A DNA stretch of 64,000 bases. Source: Mycobacterium colombiense (GTDB lineage Bacteria > Actinomycetota > Actinomycetes > Mycobacteriales > Mycobacteriaceae). Of the stretch, positions 40,252 through 49,453 are shown one piece after another. A program made the translations under genes and the position numbers. Position 1 is the stretch's first letter; the number at the start of each line of letters is the position of its first letter. The stretch is from positions 62,001 through 126,000 of the forward strand of contig NZ_QMEV01000001.1 of assembly GCF_003284935.1 (NCBI RefSeq), in the 5' to 3' direction. The notes beneath the pieces were generated by a model. It saw only the letters and a program-made list of their open reading frames with translations. It was not told where the DNA came from and did not search any database.

Positions 40252-41340
40252 TTATAGGTCGTCTAGAGCCGCGAGGATCCGTTCCTCGACGTCAGCCGCG
40301 GAATGCCCATAGATCGACAGGGTTGTTGTCACGTCACTGTGACCAAGGCGCTCCTGGATTGCATGCGGGGGCAAGCCCTTGTCGAAGAGCCAGCTTGCAT
40401 GGCTGTGGCGAAGGTCGTGAATGGTCGGGCGCCGATGCTTCGGCAGTCCGCTCTTGGCCATTGCCGGCACCCAGACGTCTGACCGGAAGCTGTCCGCGTG
40501 GATGCGATTGCCCCGCTTATTGACGAACACATACTCGCCCGACAGATCGAGTTGGTCGAGAACTCGCTGCGGCACGGCAACTTCCCGGTCAGATCTCACA
40601 GTCTTCGTGGTGCCCAGTTGCCCCTTGCTGAAGCTCTTGCAGAAGTGAACCTTTCCGGTCTTCAGATTCACGTCGGCCGGCGTCAGGGCGAGCGCTTCAC
40701 CGAGTCGACATCCGGTCTCCGCGATGAACTCCACCAGCGTCCGATGGCATTCGGGCACTGACTTCAACACCAGCGGGTACTCGTCGCGCCGATCCAGGAA
40801 TACCGGTGGCTTCCTGCCGGCCAGTGTGCGTGGGATTCGAATCCCTTCAGAGAGCGTGCGCGTCGCCTTCTGTGCGGGGTTGGTGCGGATCTCGCCACGC
40901 CGGAAGGCAACCTCCAGTGACGAGAACAACAGGGCCCACGCTAGGTGGGTCGTGGAGGAACTGCACGTCCTCTCATTCACCCAGCTCTGGATCAGTTCTG
41001 GTGTCAATCGATTGATGCGGACGTCACCCAGCGTTGGGTTGATGTGAGTCTTGGCGCGACCGCGGTAGGTCTTCCTCGTGTTCTTGTTCGGCTTCTGCTC
41101 GATGTACCTCTCGATGCACTCGCGGACGGTGGGGCCACTGGCCACGCGCTTCGGCTCCATCGATTGGCCGATCATCCTCAGTGCTTCGACCGCCCCATAG
41201 TCCCCCACCATGCGGACGAATAGTTCGGCCTGGGCCTTGTCGGGGAAGGTGGTGGCGCCGGCACTCCCATCCGGAAACCGGTAGCGGGCCTTGTGCCCCT
41301 CGGGGAACCGCTTACTGGGGTGGGGATGAACTGATGCCAT
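40252..41340 (-). CDS. int: Tyrosine site-specific integrase
   Basis: A 362-residue recombinase from ATG 41,340. The N-terminus (VHPHPSKRFPEGHKARYRFP) is an arm-binding type domain, followed by a SAM-like core-binding domain (TRKTYRGRAKTHINPTLGDV). The catalytic domain has ETGCRLGEAL (Arg), HDLRHSHASWL (His-x-x-Arg), RLGHSD (His) and SIYGHS (nucleophile Tyr). It lies at the right edge of the prophage and its start faces the host chromosome, so attachment should lie within the next 250 bases. It works with host integration factor and the Xis candidate at 39,531. Confidence 0.96.
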   Translation of the reverse strand: MASVHPHPSKRFPEGHKARYRFPDGSAGATTFPDKAQAELFVRMVGDYGAVEALRMIGQSMEPKRVASGPTVRECIERYIEQKPNKNTRKTYRGRAKTHINPTLGDVRINRLTPELIQSWVNERTCSSSTTHLAWALLFSSLEVAFRRGEIRTNPAQKATRTLSEGIRIPRTLAGRKPPVFLDRRDEYPLVLKSVPECHRTLVEFIAETGCRLGEALALTPADVNLKTGKVHFCKSFSKGQLGTTKTVRSDREVAVPQRVLDQLDLSGEYVFVNKRGNRIHADSFRSDVWVPAMAKSGLPKHRRPTIHDLRHSHASWLFDKGLPPHAIQERLGHSDVTTTLSIYGHSAADVEERILAALDDL

Positions 41341-41391
41341 CCGGTGACTGTACCAGGCCCGAATGTGTCCTAATCCGTGTCCAGTCCTAAA

Positions 41392-41442
41392 GGCGCAGGT
41401 CAGACCACGTTAATCAGAAGTTCCGAATCTGCGCCGGCGCAG
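41392..41442. repeat. Candidate attachment region: 14-bp palindrome with an extra half-site
   Basis: CTGCGCCGGCGCAG (41,429-41,442) is a perfect palindrome. Its right half GGCGCAG also occurs at 41,392-41,398, so GGCGCAG and CTGCGCC can form a second stem with a 30-base loop. It lies 50-100 bases from the integrase start, in the 276-base stretch (41,341-41,616) that has no gene. Integrase or its arm sites may bind here, or the crossover may be within it. The left end of the prophage is needed to define the core. Confidence 0.4.
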
Positions 41443-41616
41443 TGAAGGTCTTGTCGGCGAAACTGCTGATGGGAATCTCCTGGTGCGTGCAAGCTTGACG
41501 GGCGCTTTGCGGCCGTTTCCGGCGCGGTTGGCGGGTATGTCCAGCGTATCCAGACAGGGCCGCCGGGACCTAGTTGGACACAATCGCACCCCGCCGCTCG
41601 CGTCTATGCTGCGAAT

Positions 41617-42219
41617 ATGTCGTCTCCCCGGAAATCCCAGTGGAGGACGTTTCAGCGGTTCGCGGAGAATTTGGTGTTCAACGGCGCACCGCGCCTGGTC
41701 CGGACCGTGCAGAATTCGCAGACCGTGCTGCGCGAGCTGCAGCAGGCCGTGAAGATCACGGCCAACGTCATCGCGGCGGTGGCGCCACCTCCCCCTGACG
41801 CGCCCGTCACCGGCCGGCCGGTGACCAGCGGCAGCCTGCCGACCGCGCAGCGGGCCCGCAAGCTGGTGTACGCGCCGAGCCTGGACGGTCGGGCCGATCC
41901 GGGTGAGATCGTCTGGACGTGGGTGGTCTACGAGGACGACCCGACTCGGGGCAAGGACCGGCCCGTCCTGGTCGTGGGCCGGGACCGCAGCGTCCTGTTG
42001 GGGTTGATGGTGTCCAGCCAGGAGCGCCACGCCACCGACCCCGAATGGGTTGGAATCGGTTCTGGCTCTTGGGATTACGAGGGCAGGCAGAGCTGGGTTC
42101 GGCTGGACCGGGTGCTCGACGTGCCCGAGGAGGGCATCCGCCGCGAGGGCGCCATCCTGGATCGCGAGATCTTCGACGTGGTGGCCGCGCGGCTGCGGGC
42201 CGACTACTCCTGGCGCTGA
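41617..42219 (+). CDS. PemK/MazF-like family protein (Rv2405-like)
   Basis: A 200-residue protein from ATG 41,617, with TATGCT just upstream suggesting a leaderless mRNA. Residues about 70-190 carry the PemK-type barrel: PGEIVWTWVVYEDD, GKDRPVLVVGRD, then VLLGLMVSS and WVRLDRVLDVPEE. It matches M. tuberculosis Rv2405 in position and size. In this family canonical toxins cut RNA, but Rv2405-like proteins have a long alanine/proline N-terminus and no partner antitoxin gene next to them, so activity is uncertain. It is the first intact host gene after the prophage. Confidence 0.85.
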   Translation: MSSPRKSQWRTFQRFAENLVFNGAPRLVRTVQNSQTVLRELQQAVKITANVIAAVAPPPPDAPVTGRPVTSGSLPTAQRARKLVYAPSLDGRADPGEIVWTWVVYEDDPTRGKDRPVLVVGRDRSVLLGLMVSSQERHATDPEWVGIGSGSWDYEGRQSWVRLDRVLDVPEEGIRREGAILDREIFDVVAARLRADYSWR

Positions 42220-42309
42220 ACTCGTCGCGGGCGTCGCGCCGAGCGGAACCGATCAGCCCCGCCCGCCGACGATGCAGGCCGCGTGGCGGCCTGAGGAGGA
42301 GTCGGGCAA

Positions 42310-42738
42310 TCAGCCCTGGGTGATGTAGGACTGCAGCTGCTGCTGCTCGGCCTCGAGTTCTTCCAGTCGGCTCTTGACCACGTCACCGATGCTGACGATG
42401 CCGATCAGCTTCTTGCCGTCCAGCACCGGCACGTGCCGCACCCGGTTCTTGGTCATCAACACGCTGATCGCGTCGACCTCGTCGGTCTTCGTGCACGTCG
42501 CCAGCATGGACGTCATGATCTTCGACACCGGGCGTGACAGCACGCTGGCGCCGTGGGTATGCAGCTGGCGCACGACGTCGCGCTCCGACACGATGCCGAC
42601 CACACCCTCGTCGCCGACCACCACCATGGCGCCGATGTTCTGGTCGCTCAGCCCCGCAAGCAGCTCGCGTACGGTCGCGTCCGGGTTGATGGTCACCACC
42701 GCCGCGCCCTTGTTCCGCAAGACGTCCGCTATCCGCAT
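42310..42738 (-). CDS. CBS-domain protein (Rv2406c-like)
   Basis: A 142-residue protein with two CBS domains: [20 protein letters not shown] with [12 protein letters not shown], then [20 protein letters not shown] with [10 protein letters not shown]. Two CBS motifs form one adenine-nucleotide-sensing module. I chose ATG 42,738 ([10 protein letters not shown]) over the frame's first codon at 42,771, giving the same length as the M. tuberculosis protein as I remember it. The C-terminus is glutamine-rich. The partner is unknown. Confidence 0.9.
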   Translation of the reverse strand: MRIADVLRNKGAAVVTINPDATVRELLAGLSDQNIGAMVVVGDEGVVGIVSERDVVRQLHTHGASVLSRPVSKIMTSMLATCTKTDEVDAISVLMTKNRVRHVPVLDGKKLIGIVSIGDVVKSRLEELEAEQQQLQSYITQG

Positions 42739-42906
42739 CGAGGCCTCCAGCCGGGTTGTGATCCGCTTCACATCAGGCTACGGCTTCCTCGCGCGGCGCA
42801 AAAGCCACCAATAGAAGCTGCAAACAGATCGTGTCCTACCGGTGAAGGCCGCGCCGGATCGCGCGATTGGGCCACTGCGAGCACCGCGGGACTGCAAGAT
42901 AAGGCC

Positions 42907-43749
42907 ATGATCGAGGTCACGCTGCTGGGAACCGGAAGTCCGATCCCCGATCCGAACCGCGCCGGGCCGTCAACTCTGGTGCGCGCCGGCGGACAGGTGT
43001 TCTTGGTGGATTGCGGGCGCGGCGTGCTGCAGCGCGCCGCCGCGGTTGGGGTGGGCGCCGCCGGATTGTCGGCGTTGCTGCTGACCCATCTGCACAGCGA
43101 CCACATCGGCGACCTGGGCGATGTGCTCATCACCCGGTGGATCAGCACCTTCACGCCCGATCCCGAGCCGCTGCCGATCATCGGGCCGCCCGGCACGGCC
43201 GAGGCGGTCGCGGCGACGCTCAACGCGTTCCGCCACGACATCGGCTACCGGATCGCCCATCACGCCGACATCAACGAGCCGCCGGCGGTGGATGTCCACG
43301 AATACACCGAGGGCGCCGTCTGGTACCGCGACGGCGTCGCCATCCGGGTGGCGCCCACCGATCACCGGCCGGTGGCTCCGACCATCGGCTTTCGCATCGA
43401 CTATCAGGGCGCCTCGGTGGCGCTCGCCGGCGACACCGTCCCGTGCGCCGGCCTGGACGAACTGGCCGCGGGGGCGGGCGCGCTGGTGCACACCGTGATC
43501 CGCAAGGACATCGTCGCCACCATCCCCCAGCAGCGGTTGCAGGACATCTGCGATTACCACTCGTCGGTGGAGGAAGCGGCAGCGACCGCGGCGCGGGCGG
43601 GGGTGGGCACCCTGGTCATGACGCACTACGTGCCGGCACTGGTGCCCGGCCAGGAGGAGCAGTGGCGGGCCTTGGCGGCCACGCAGTTCGGGGGGCGCGT
43701 CGAACTCGGTGACGACCTGCACCGCGTCCAGGTCGACGCAGCCTCGTGA
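42907..43749 (+). CDS. rnz: RNase Z-like metallo-beta-lactamase-fold hydrolase (Rv2407-like)
   Basis: A 280-residue protein from ATG 42,907. [14 protein letters not shown] is the HxHxDH zinc motif; later [18 protein letters not shown] and MTHYVPA carry the remaining zinc ligands. RNase Z removes 3' trailers from tRNA precursors; the protein may also hydrolyse other esters, as in arylsulfatase-like members. The longer open frame (from 42,553) is a shadow of the CBS gene on the other strand. It is divergent to the CBS gene, with 168 bases between. Confidence 0.88.
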   Translation: MIEVTLLGTGSPIPDPNRAGPSTLVRAGGQVFLVDCGRGVLQRAAAVGVGAAGLSALLLTHLHSDHIGDLGDVLITRWISTFTPDPEPLPIIGPPGTAEAVAATLNAFRHDIGYRIAHHADINEPPAVDVHEYTEGAVWYRDGVAIRVAPTDHRPVAPTIGFRIDYQGASVALAGDTVPCAGLDELAAGAGALVHTVIRKDIVATIPQQRLQDICDYHSSVEEAAATAARAGVGTLVMTHYVPALVPGQEEQWRALAATQFGGRVELGDDLHRVQVDAAS

Positions 43750-43766
43750 CCGCCGGCCGCGGCCGC

Positions 43767-44471
43767 TCAGTCGGCCGCCGAATCTCGTTGCGCCGCATGG
43801 GATAGGGCAACGCCCGCCACCATCAGCCAGGTCAGCGCCAGCACCCGGGCGATAGGCAAGATGACGCCCAGCGCCGGCCAGATCAGCACCGCCGCCGCCA
43901 ATTCGGCGAGGACGGCCGTCGCCACGCCCATCCGCGCGAGCGGTCCCGGCATCAACCGCCGGGTGAGACCGGGCGCGGCGATCCCGCCGACCAGCAGGCC
44001 CAGCGCCACGATGTGTCCCGGGCCGCCGGTGAGAAAGACCAACAAGTAGAGCGCCCGGACCACCGCCGCGTCCGCGGCGACATCCGGTATGGACAACGTC
44101 CAACCGAGCAACCCCGCCAGGCCGAGCGCACCGGCGGCCAAGGTACCGCCGCTCAGCGCGACCGCGCCGGAGCCGACCCCGAGTTGACGCAACCGGGCGC
44201 CGGCGATCGCCGCGTAGATCGCCAGCGGCACCGCCGACGCGAACGTCGCGACGGCGATGATGCGCACGGCCGCCGGCTGCGCGCGCACGTAGGCGCTGAC
44301 GGCGCTTGCGGGACCGTAGGGCAACGGCATGACCCCGCCCACCGCGACGCCGACGGCAATGCCGCCGATGAGCAGCCCGATGCACAGCAGCGACAGCGCC
44401 GCCAGGGCCGAGCCGCCCCGCCCCGGCCGGTGCGCATCGAGCCGCGCGGCGGCTTTGGCCGAATCGTTCAT
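43767..44471 (-). CDS. DUF998-type membrane protein
   Basis: A 234-residue alanine/leucine-rich protein with about six membrane segments, at roughly 20-45, 68-90, 102-125, 132-152, 156-170 and 178-225. The pattern of short loops and a LPYGPASAVSAYV loop fits the DUF998 or related integral membrane families of actinobacteria. It is convergent to rnz, 17 bases apart. In M. tuberculosis this interval holds a PE gene (Rv2408), so the present gene is a local difference. Confidence 0.7.
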   Translation of the reverse strand: MNDSAKAAARLDAHRPGRGGSALAALSLLCIGLLIGGIAVGVAVGGVMPLPYGPASAVSAYVRAQPAAVRIIAVATFASAVPLAIYAAIAGARLRQLGVGSGAVALSGGTLAAGALGLAGLLGWTLSIPDVAADAAVVRALYLLVFLTGGPGHIVALGLLVGGIAAPGLTRRLMPGPLARMGVATAVLAELAAAVLIWPALGVILPIARVLALTWLMVAGVALSHAAQRDSAAD

Positions 44472-44512
44472 TCCTGCAACGGTATCCCTGTGTCGACGGA
44501 CCTCACCCCCGG

Positions 44513-45352
44513 CTAGGCGAGCCGGGTCACCTCCACGATCACGTCGAGGTCGGTGGCGCCCTCCCCGGAGTAGATGCCCTTCAGCGGGGAAACGTCGGCG
44601 TAGTCGCGGCCCACGCCCACGCCGACGTACTGCTCGGTGATCTCGGTGTCGTTGGTGGGGTCATAACTCCACCAGGCGCCCGTCCATGCCTCAATCCAGG
44701 CGTGGCTTCGCCCGTCGACGGTGTCGCCCACGACGGCGTCGCGCTTGGGGTGCAGGTAGCCCGAGACGTAGTGCGCCGGAATTCCCATGCTGCGCAACAA
44801 CATCAGTGACAAATGCACGAAATCCTGGCAGACGCCCTTGCCCGCTTTGAGCGCATCCAGCCCGGACGAGTGCACGCTGGTGGTGCCCGGAAGGTACTCC
44901 AGTTCCTCGCGCACCCAATTGGCCGCGGCGACGACGGCTTCGGCCGGCTTGTGCGTCTTGCTGATCTTTTTGCCTACCGCCGCCACCCGCTTGCTGGCCG
45001 GGGCGTGCTGGGTGGGGCGCAGCAGATCGTCGTAGCGGTCGATCACCGCCTCGGATTGCAGGTCGCTCCAGCCCGCCTCCGCCGAGAGTGGCTCGGCCCG
45101 TTCCGTTTCCACGACCGATGACGACATCACCGTGAGATCGGTGTGCGGTGCGTGCAGGTCGAACGCGGTGACAGCAGTGCCCCAGTAGTCGATGTAGCGG
45201 TAGGACCGGGTCGCCGGGATGGTTTCGACGCGGTTGAGGATGACGTTCTGCCGGCTGTTCGAGCGCGGGGTCAAGCGCGCCTCGTTGTAGGAGGCGGTCA
45301 CCGGCGATTGGTAGGCGTATCCCGTGGTGTGCACCACCCGCAGCCGCCACAT
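44513..45352 (-). CDS. Transglutaminase-like protease family (Rv2409c-like)
   Basis: A 279-residue protein. ATG 45,352 overlaps the alpha-E stop (TGATG) and starts MWRLRVVHTTGYAY, the usual N-terminal domain of this family. The core GVCQDFVHLSLMLLRSMGIP holds the catalytic Cys, SHAWIEAW the His, and YDPTND the Asp. The same length is found in M. tuberculosis. It forms a three-gene operon with alpha-E and ATP-grasp proteins, a set known from comparative genomics as a likely peptide-modifying or amide-forming system. Confidence 0.93.
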   Translation of the reverse strand: MWRLRVVHTTGYAYQSPVTASYNEARLTPRSNSRQNVILNRVETIPATRSYRYIDYWGTAVTAFDLHAPHTDLTVMSSSVVETERAEPLSAEAGWSDLQSEAVIDRYDDLLRPTQHAPASKRVAAVGKKISKTHKPAEAVVAAANWVREELEYLPGTTSVHSSGLDALKAGKGVCQDFVHLSLMLLRSMGIPAHYVSGYLHPKRDAVVGDTVDGRSHAWIEAWTGAWWSYDPTNDTEITEQYVGVGVGRDYADVSPLKGIYSGEGATDLDVIVEVTRLA

Positions 45353-46329
45353 CAGGCGTCCCCCTTCCTGCTGATCAACCGGGCGCGCTGGCCCGCGTCC
45401 GACCACGCCACCCAGGGCGTCACGTGGAAGTACTGCAGCGCCAACGCCTCTCCGACGTCGCGGCAGGTGCGCTGCAGCCCCGCCAGGCGGTTCTCCAATG
45501 ATTCCAGCAGCACGCCGGGCTGCACGAATTCCAGTTCGCTGCGGGCCTGGCCGAGCAGTCGCTGCGCCTCGGCGGTGGAGCCGATCCGGCTCTGCCGGTG
45601 GTGGACGAGCTCATCGAGGTTGTGTTCGGCCAGTCGCAGCGAATAGAACACCGAACGTGGAAACAGCCTGTCCAACAACATGAATTCGACCACGCGGCCC
45701 GCGTCCAGCACACCGCGGTAGGTGCGCAGGTAGGTGTCGTGCGCCCCCGCCGAACGCAACAGCGTCACCCACGCCGGGGACGAGGCGCTGTCGCCGACCC
45801 GCGACAGCAGCAGCCGCACCGTCATGTCGACCCGTTCGATCGCCCGGCCCAGCACCATGAACCGGTAGCCGTCGTCGCGGGACAGCGTCGAGTCGGCCAG
45901 GCCGGCGAACATCGCCGCCCGCCGCTCGATGAACGACAGAAAATCGTGTGGCCCAAGGCGTTTGGCGGCACGCTCGCGTTCGGGCAGGGCGTGGTAGGTG
46001 GTGTTGAGGCACTCCCAGATCTCGCTGGACGTCACCTCGCGGGCCGACTTGGCGTTTTCACGCGCCGAGGTGATGGCGTCGACGATCGAGCAGCCGCCCT
46101 GGGTGTTGGTGCTGTAGGCCACCAGATCGGTCAGCGACCACACGTCCAGGTCGTGATCCGGCGGGTCGATCCCGAGCACGCGGAGCAGCAGGCGGGACGC
46201 CTGGTCCGGGTCGACGCTGGAATCCTCGAGCAATTGATGTAGCGCCACGTCCAGGATGCGGGCGGTGTCGTCGGCGCGTTCGACGTAGCGGCCGATCCAG
46301 TAGAGCGCCTCGGCGTTACGTGCCAACAT
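45352..46329 (-). CDS. Alpha-E domain protein (Rv2410c-like)
   Basis: A 325-residue all-helical protein. MLARNAEALYWIGRYVERAD is the conserved N-terminal signature of the alpha-E family. The family is always found with a circularly permuted ATP-grasp enzyme and a transglutaminase, as here, and probably acts as a scaffold or peptide substrate for them. Overlaps: 14 bases with the upstream ATP-grasp gene and one stop/start overlap with the transglutaminase gene. Confidence 0.93.
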   Translation of the reverse strand: MLARNAEALYWIGRYVERADDTARILDVALHQLLEDSSVDPDQASRLLLRVLGIDPPDHDLDVWSLTDLVAYSTNTQGGCSIVDAITSARENAKSAREVTSSEIWECLNTTYHALPERERAAKRLGPHDFLSFIERRAAMFAGLADSTLSRDDGYRFMVLGRAIERVDMTVRLLLSRVGDSASSPAWVTLLRSAGAHDTYLRTYRGVLDAGRVVEFMLLDRLFPRSVFYSLRLAEHNLDELVHHRQSRIGSTAEAQRLLGQARSELEFVQPGVLLESLENRLAGLQRTCRDVGEALALQYFHVTPWVAWSDAGQRARLISRKGDA

Positions 46330-48004
46330 CGCGGGCCGCCCTTTGCTGTTGTTGTTGCTCGAGCTGTTCGCGCTTGGGCAGTTCGGTGGGCTGCGCCTGC
46401 TGAGACGTCAACCGCGGGGCGTCGTCGAGCATCGGGTCCGGCATGGAGGTGGGCAATGACCGCACCACCTCCGCCGCCTCGAGCTCGTGGTCACCGGCCG
46501 ACGCCCGCGACGCCAGCACCCAGGTGTCCTTGGAGCCGCCGCCCTGGCTGGAGTTGACCACCCGCGACCCCTCGACCAGGGCCACCCGGCTCAGCCCGCC
46601 CGGCAGCACCCAGACCTCGTTGCCGTCGTTGACCGCGAACGGCCGCAGGTCGACGTAGCGCGGCGCCAGCGTGTTGCCGATCTGCGTCGGCACCGTCGAC
46701 AGCTCCATCATCGGCTGCGCGATCCAGCTGCGCGGATCGTCGCGCACCTTCTTGGCCACGGCGGCCAACTCCTTCTCCGAGGCCTCCGGACCGAAGACGA
46801 TGCCGTAGCCGCCGGACCCCTCCACCGGCTTGAGCACCAGCTCGTCGATGCGGTCCAGCACCTCTTCGCGCTCGTCGTCGAGCCAGCAGCGCAGCGTCTC
46901 CACGTTGGCCAGCAGTGGCTTCTCCCCGAGGTAGTACTCGATCATCGTGGGCACGTAGGTGTAGACGAGTTTGTCGTCACCGACGCCGTTGCCGATCGCG
47001 CTCGAGATGGACACGTTGCCCGCGCGGGCGGCGTTGACCAGCCCGGCCACCCCCAGCATCGAATCGGCGCGGAACTGCAGCGGGTCCAGGAAGGCGTCGT
47101 CGATGCGCCGATAGATGACGTCGACCTGACGCTCCCCCTCGGTGGTGCGCATGTACACCTGGTTGTCCCGGCAGAACAGGTCGCGCCCTTCGACCAGCTC
47201 GACACCCATCTGGCGGGCCAGCAGCGAATGCTCGAAATAGGCCGAGTTGTAGACACCCGGGGTCAGCACCACCACCGTCGGGTCGGCCTCGTTGGTGGCC
47301 GCGGAGTTGCGCAGCGCCCGCAGCAGATGCGAGGCGTAGTCGTCGACCGCGCGCACGCGGTGGCTGGCAAACAGGTTGGGGAACACGCGCGCCATGGTGC
47401 GCCGGTTCTCCATGACGTAGGACACACCCGACGGCGACCGCAGGTTGTCCTCGAGCACCCGCCAGGTGCCCTTGTCGTCGCGGATCAAATCGATGCCGGC
47501 GACGTGGATCCGCACGCCGTTGGGCGGGACGATGCCCATCGCCTGGCGGTGGAAGTGCTCGCACGACGTGATCAGGCGGCGCGGGATGACCCCGTCGTTC
47601 AATATTTCCTGGTCACCGTAGATGTCATCGAGGTACATCTCGAGCGCCTTGACCCGCTGGGTGATGCCGCGCTCTAGGCGGGTCCACTCGGCGGCCGAGA
47701 TGACCCGCGGCACCAGGTCCAGCGGGAACGGCCGCTCCTGGCCCGATAACGAGAAGGTGATCCCCTGGTCGAGAAAGGCGCGGGACAGCGCTTCCGCGCG
47801 AGCTTTCAGCTCCGAGGCGTCCGACGGCGCGAGTTCGGCATAAATGCCCTTGTACGGGCCGCGCACGGCGCCCTGCGCGTCGAACATCTCGTCGAACGCC
47901 ATGTCGTAGGCGTCCGAGGACACGTTGTATCCGCCGAAGATGCGCTCAGAACGCGCAGCGCGAAAACCCCGCTTGGTGTGGTCAAGCTGGTCCGGAAGAC
48001 TCAC
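46316..48004 (-). CDS. Circularly permuted ATP-grasp protein (Rv2411c-like)
   Basis: A 562-residue protein with the features of the family: GPYKGIYAELAP near residue 49, GIDLIRDDKGTWRVLEDNLR near 168, then LKPVEGSGGYGIVFGPEAS near 390 for nucleotide binding. It should form an ATP-dependent amide bond or ligate an amino acid to a peptide. The C-terminal 40 residues are glutamine-rich and may be disordered. It is the first gene of the leftward operon, 145 bases from divergent rpsT. A shared promoter region lies in 48,005-48,149. Confidence 0.93.
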   Translation of the reverse strand: MSLPDQLDHTKRGFRAARSERIFGGYNVSSDAYDMAFDEMFDAQGAVRGPYKGIYAELAPSDASELKARAEALSRAFLDQGITFSLSGQERPFPLDLVPRVISAAEWTRLERGITQRVKALEMYLDDIYGDQEILNDGVIPRRLITSCEHFHRQAMGIVPPNGVRIHVAGIDLIRDDKGTWRVLEDNLRSPSGVSYVMENRRTMARVFPNLFASHRVRAVDDYASHLLRALRNSAATNEADPTVVVLTPGVYNSAYFEHSLLARQMGVELVEGRDLFCRDNQVYMRTTEGERQVDVIYRRIDDAFLDPLQFRADSMLGVAGLVNAARAGNVSISSAIGNGVGDDKLVYTYVPTMIEYYLGEKPLLANVETLRCWLDDEREEVLDRIDELVLKPVEGSGGYGIVFGPEASEKELAAVAKKVRDDPRSWIAQPMMELSTVPTQIGNTLAPRYVDLRPFAVNDGNEVWVLPGGLSRVALVEGSRVVNSSQGGGSKDTWVLASRASAGDHELEAAEVVRSLPTSMPDPMLDDAPRLTSQQAQPTELPKREQLEQQQQQRAARDVGT

Positions 48005-48149
48005 TGTTCAGATGCTGCCTCAAGTCGACGTTCTGGCAGCCCACGTGTTCCCGTTTTGGGAGAAAACGTAACTCACTGATAACCTGGGCAATCGCTGTGG
48101 TGATATCCGGCGCCCCACAAAAACGTCGAATCGAAGAAGGAACTCCCGC

Positions 48150-48410
48150 GTGGCCAACATCAAGTCGCAGCAGAAGCGCAACAAGACGAACGAGCGCGCT
48201 CGCCTGCGCAACAAGTCGGTGAAGTCGTCGCTGCGTACCGCTGTCCGCGCGTTCCGCGAGGCCGCCCACGCCGGCGACAAGGAGAAGGCCGCCGAGTTGC
48301 TGGTGGCGACCAACCGCAAGCTGGACAAGGCGGCCAGCAAGGGCGTGATCCACAAGAACCAGGCGGCCAACAAGAAGTCGGCCCTGGCGCAGGCCCTCAA
48401 CAAGATCTGA
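48150..48410 (+). CDS. rpsT: Ribosomal protein S20
   Basis: An 86-residue, lysine/arginine-rich helical protein starting at GTG 48,150 with GAAGGA about 10 bases before. [20 protein letters not shown] is the S20 start, and the central [19 protein letters not shown] helix binds 16S rRNA. It is needed for 30S assembly. The position, divergent from the ATP-grasp gene and convergent to holA, is as in M. tuberculosis (Rv2412). Confidence 0.97.
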   Translation: MANIKSQQKRNKTNERARLRNKSVKSSLRTAVRAFREAAHAGDKEKAAELLVATNRKLDKAASKGVIHKNQAANKKSALAQALNKI

Positions 48411-48433
48411 CGCTGTACCGGCCGGCGCCGCCT

Positions 48434-49402
48434 CTAGTGGTGGCGCTGCGTGGCTAGCTCGGCGACCTGCCTGACCGCCGATTCCAGGGCGTAGTCGGCG
48501 TCCACCACCGCCCCCTTGACGTTCGCATTCAGCGCGGCCACCACCTTCATCGCCGTCGCCACCGAGTCACGCGACCAACGCCGGGCCTGTTTCTGGGCCT
48601 TCTGCACCCGCCACGGCGGCATCCCCAGCTGTGACGCCAGCCGGTAGGGGTCGCCCGACAGCGGGCCGACCCGGCCGATCGTGTGGATCGCTTCGGCCAG
48701 CGCATCCGCCAGGACCACCAACGGCTCGCCGCGCATCATCGCCCACCGCAAGGCCTCGGCGGCGCCTTCGACGTCGCCGGCCACCGCCTTGTCCGCGATG
48801 TCGAAACCCTTCACCTCGGCCTTGCCGCTGTGATAGCGGTGCACCGCGTCGGCGTCGACCGCCCCGCCGGTGTCCGCGACCAACTGGGAGCAGGCGGAAG
48901 CCAACTCCCGCAGATCGGAACCGACCGAATCCAGCAGCGCGGTCACCGTCTGCTCGTCGGCCTTCACCCGCAGGCCGCGAAACTCCTTGCGGACGAAATC
49001 GACGCGTTCGCTCAGCTTGGTGATCCGCGCGCACGAATGCACCACGGCGCCAAGGGATTGCAGCTCGGTGGCCAGCGCCTTGGCGCGCCCGCCGCCCGAA
49101 TGCACCACCACCAGCACCACGCCGGTCGGCATGTCACTCGCGGCCGAAACGATCACCGCGGCAGCGTCTTTGCCCGCTTCACCGGCGGCCTCCAGCACGA
49201 CGATGCGCTCGTCGGCGAACAGCGACGGACTCAGCAGCTCGGCGAGCTCATAGGTGCTGACGTCGCCCGCCCGCATCCGGTTGACCGGAACGTCGTCGGT
49301 GCCGGCCCGCTTGCGCGCCGCCCGCAGCACGTCGGCCACCGCCCGCTCGACCAGCAGTTCCTCGTCTCCCAGGACCAGGTGCAACGGCGAAACCTCGCTC
49401 AC
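48434..49402 (-). CDS. holA: DNA polymerase III delta subunit
   Basis: A 322-residue protein with the HolA layout: [20 protein letters not shown] at the N-terminus (AAA+-like domain, with GDEE in place of a true P-loop), then a helical middle and a C-terminal collar domain ([36 protein letters not shown]). It opens the beta clamp as part of the clamp loader. It is followed by comEC on the same strand as in M. tuberculosis (Rv2413c). The start gives [12 protein letters not shown]. Confidence 0.95.
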   Translation of the reverse strand: MSEVSPLHLVLGDEELLVERAVADVLRAARKRAGTDDVPVNRMRAGDVSTYELAELLSPSLFADERIVVLEAAGEAGKDAAAVIVSAASDMPTGVVLVVVHSGGGRAKALATELQSLGAVVHSCARITKLSERVDFVRKEFRGLRVKADEQTVTALLDSVGSDLRELASACSQLVADTGGAVDADAVHRYHSGKAEVKGFDIADKAVAGDVEGAAEALRWAMMRGEPLVVLADALAEAIHTIGRVGPLSGDPYRLASQLGMPPWRVQKAQKQARRWSRDSVATAMKVVAALNANVKGAVVDADYALESAVRQVAELATQRHH

Positions 49403-49453
49403 CCCACGATGGTGTCACGCCCCACCGACCGCGCCGCTCGGGGGACACCGGCC

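Larger units (their letters stand above)
1..41450. mobile_element. Integrated siphophage prophage (right part)
   Basis: Contiguous phage genes run from the tail assembly chaperones at the window start to a tyrosine integrase whose start codon is at 41,340. Phage-specific markers include a tape measure protein, lysins A and B, a repressor, DnaB-like helicase, RecA, an excisionase candidate and the integrase. Beyond about 41,600 every gene is a conserved mycobacterial chromosomal gene in known order, and the sequence becomes visibly richer in GC. Terminase, portal, capsid and the left end are outside the window. The exact right boundary is uncertain within about 41,341-41,610. The operons look intact and no broken gene was seen, so the prophage may be functional. 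Confidence 0.95.

Noticed and set aside
40830-40850. T-loop-like sequence GATTCGAATCCC
   Set aside because: It lies within the integrase coding sequence and no cloverleaf can be formed around it.
41392-41435. tRNA-like fragment (GGCGCAG ... GTTCCGAATC ... CTGCGCC)
   Set aside because: Only 44 bases with no D or anticodon arm; better described as inverted repeats at the junction.
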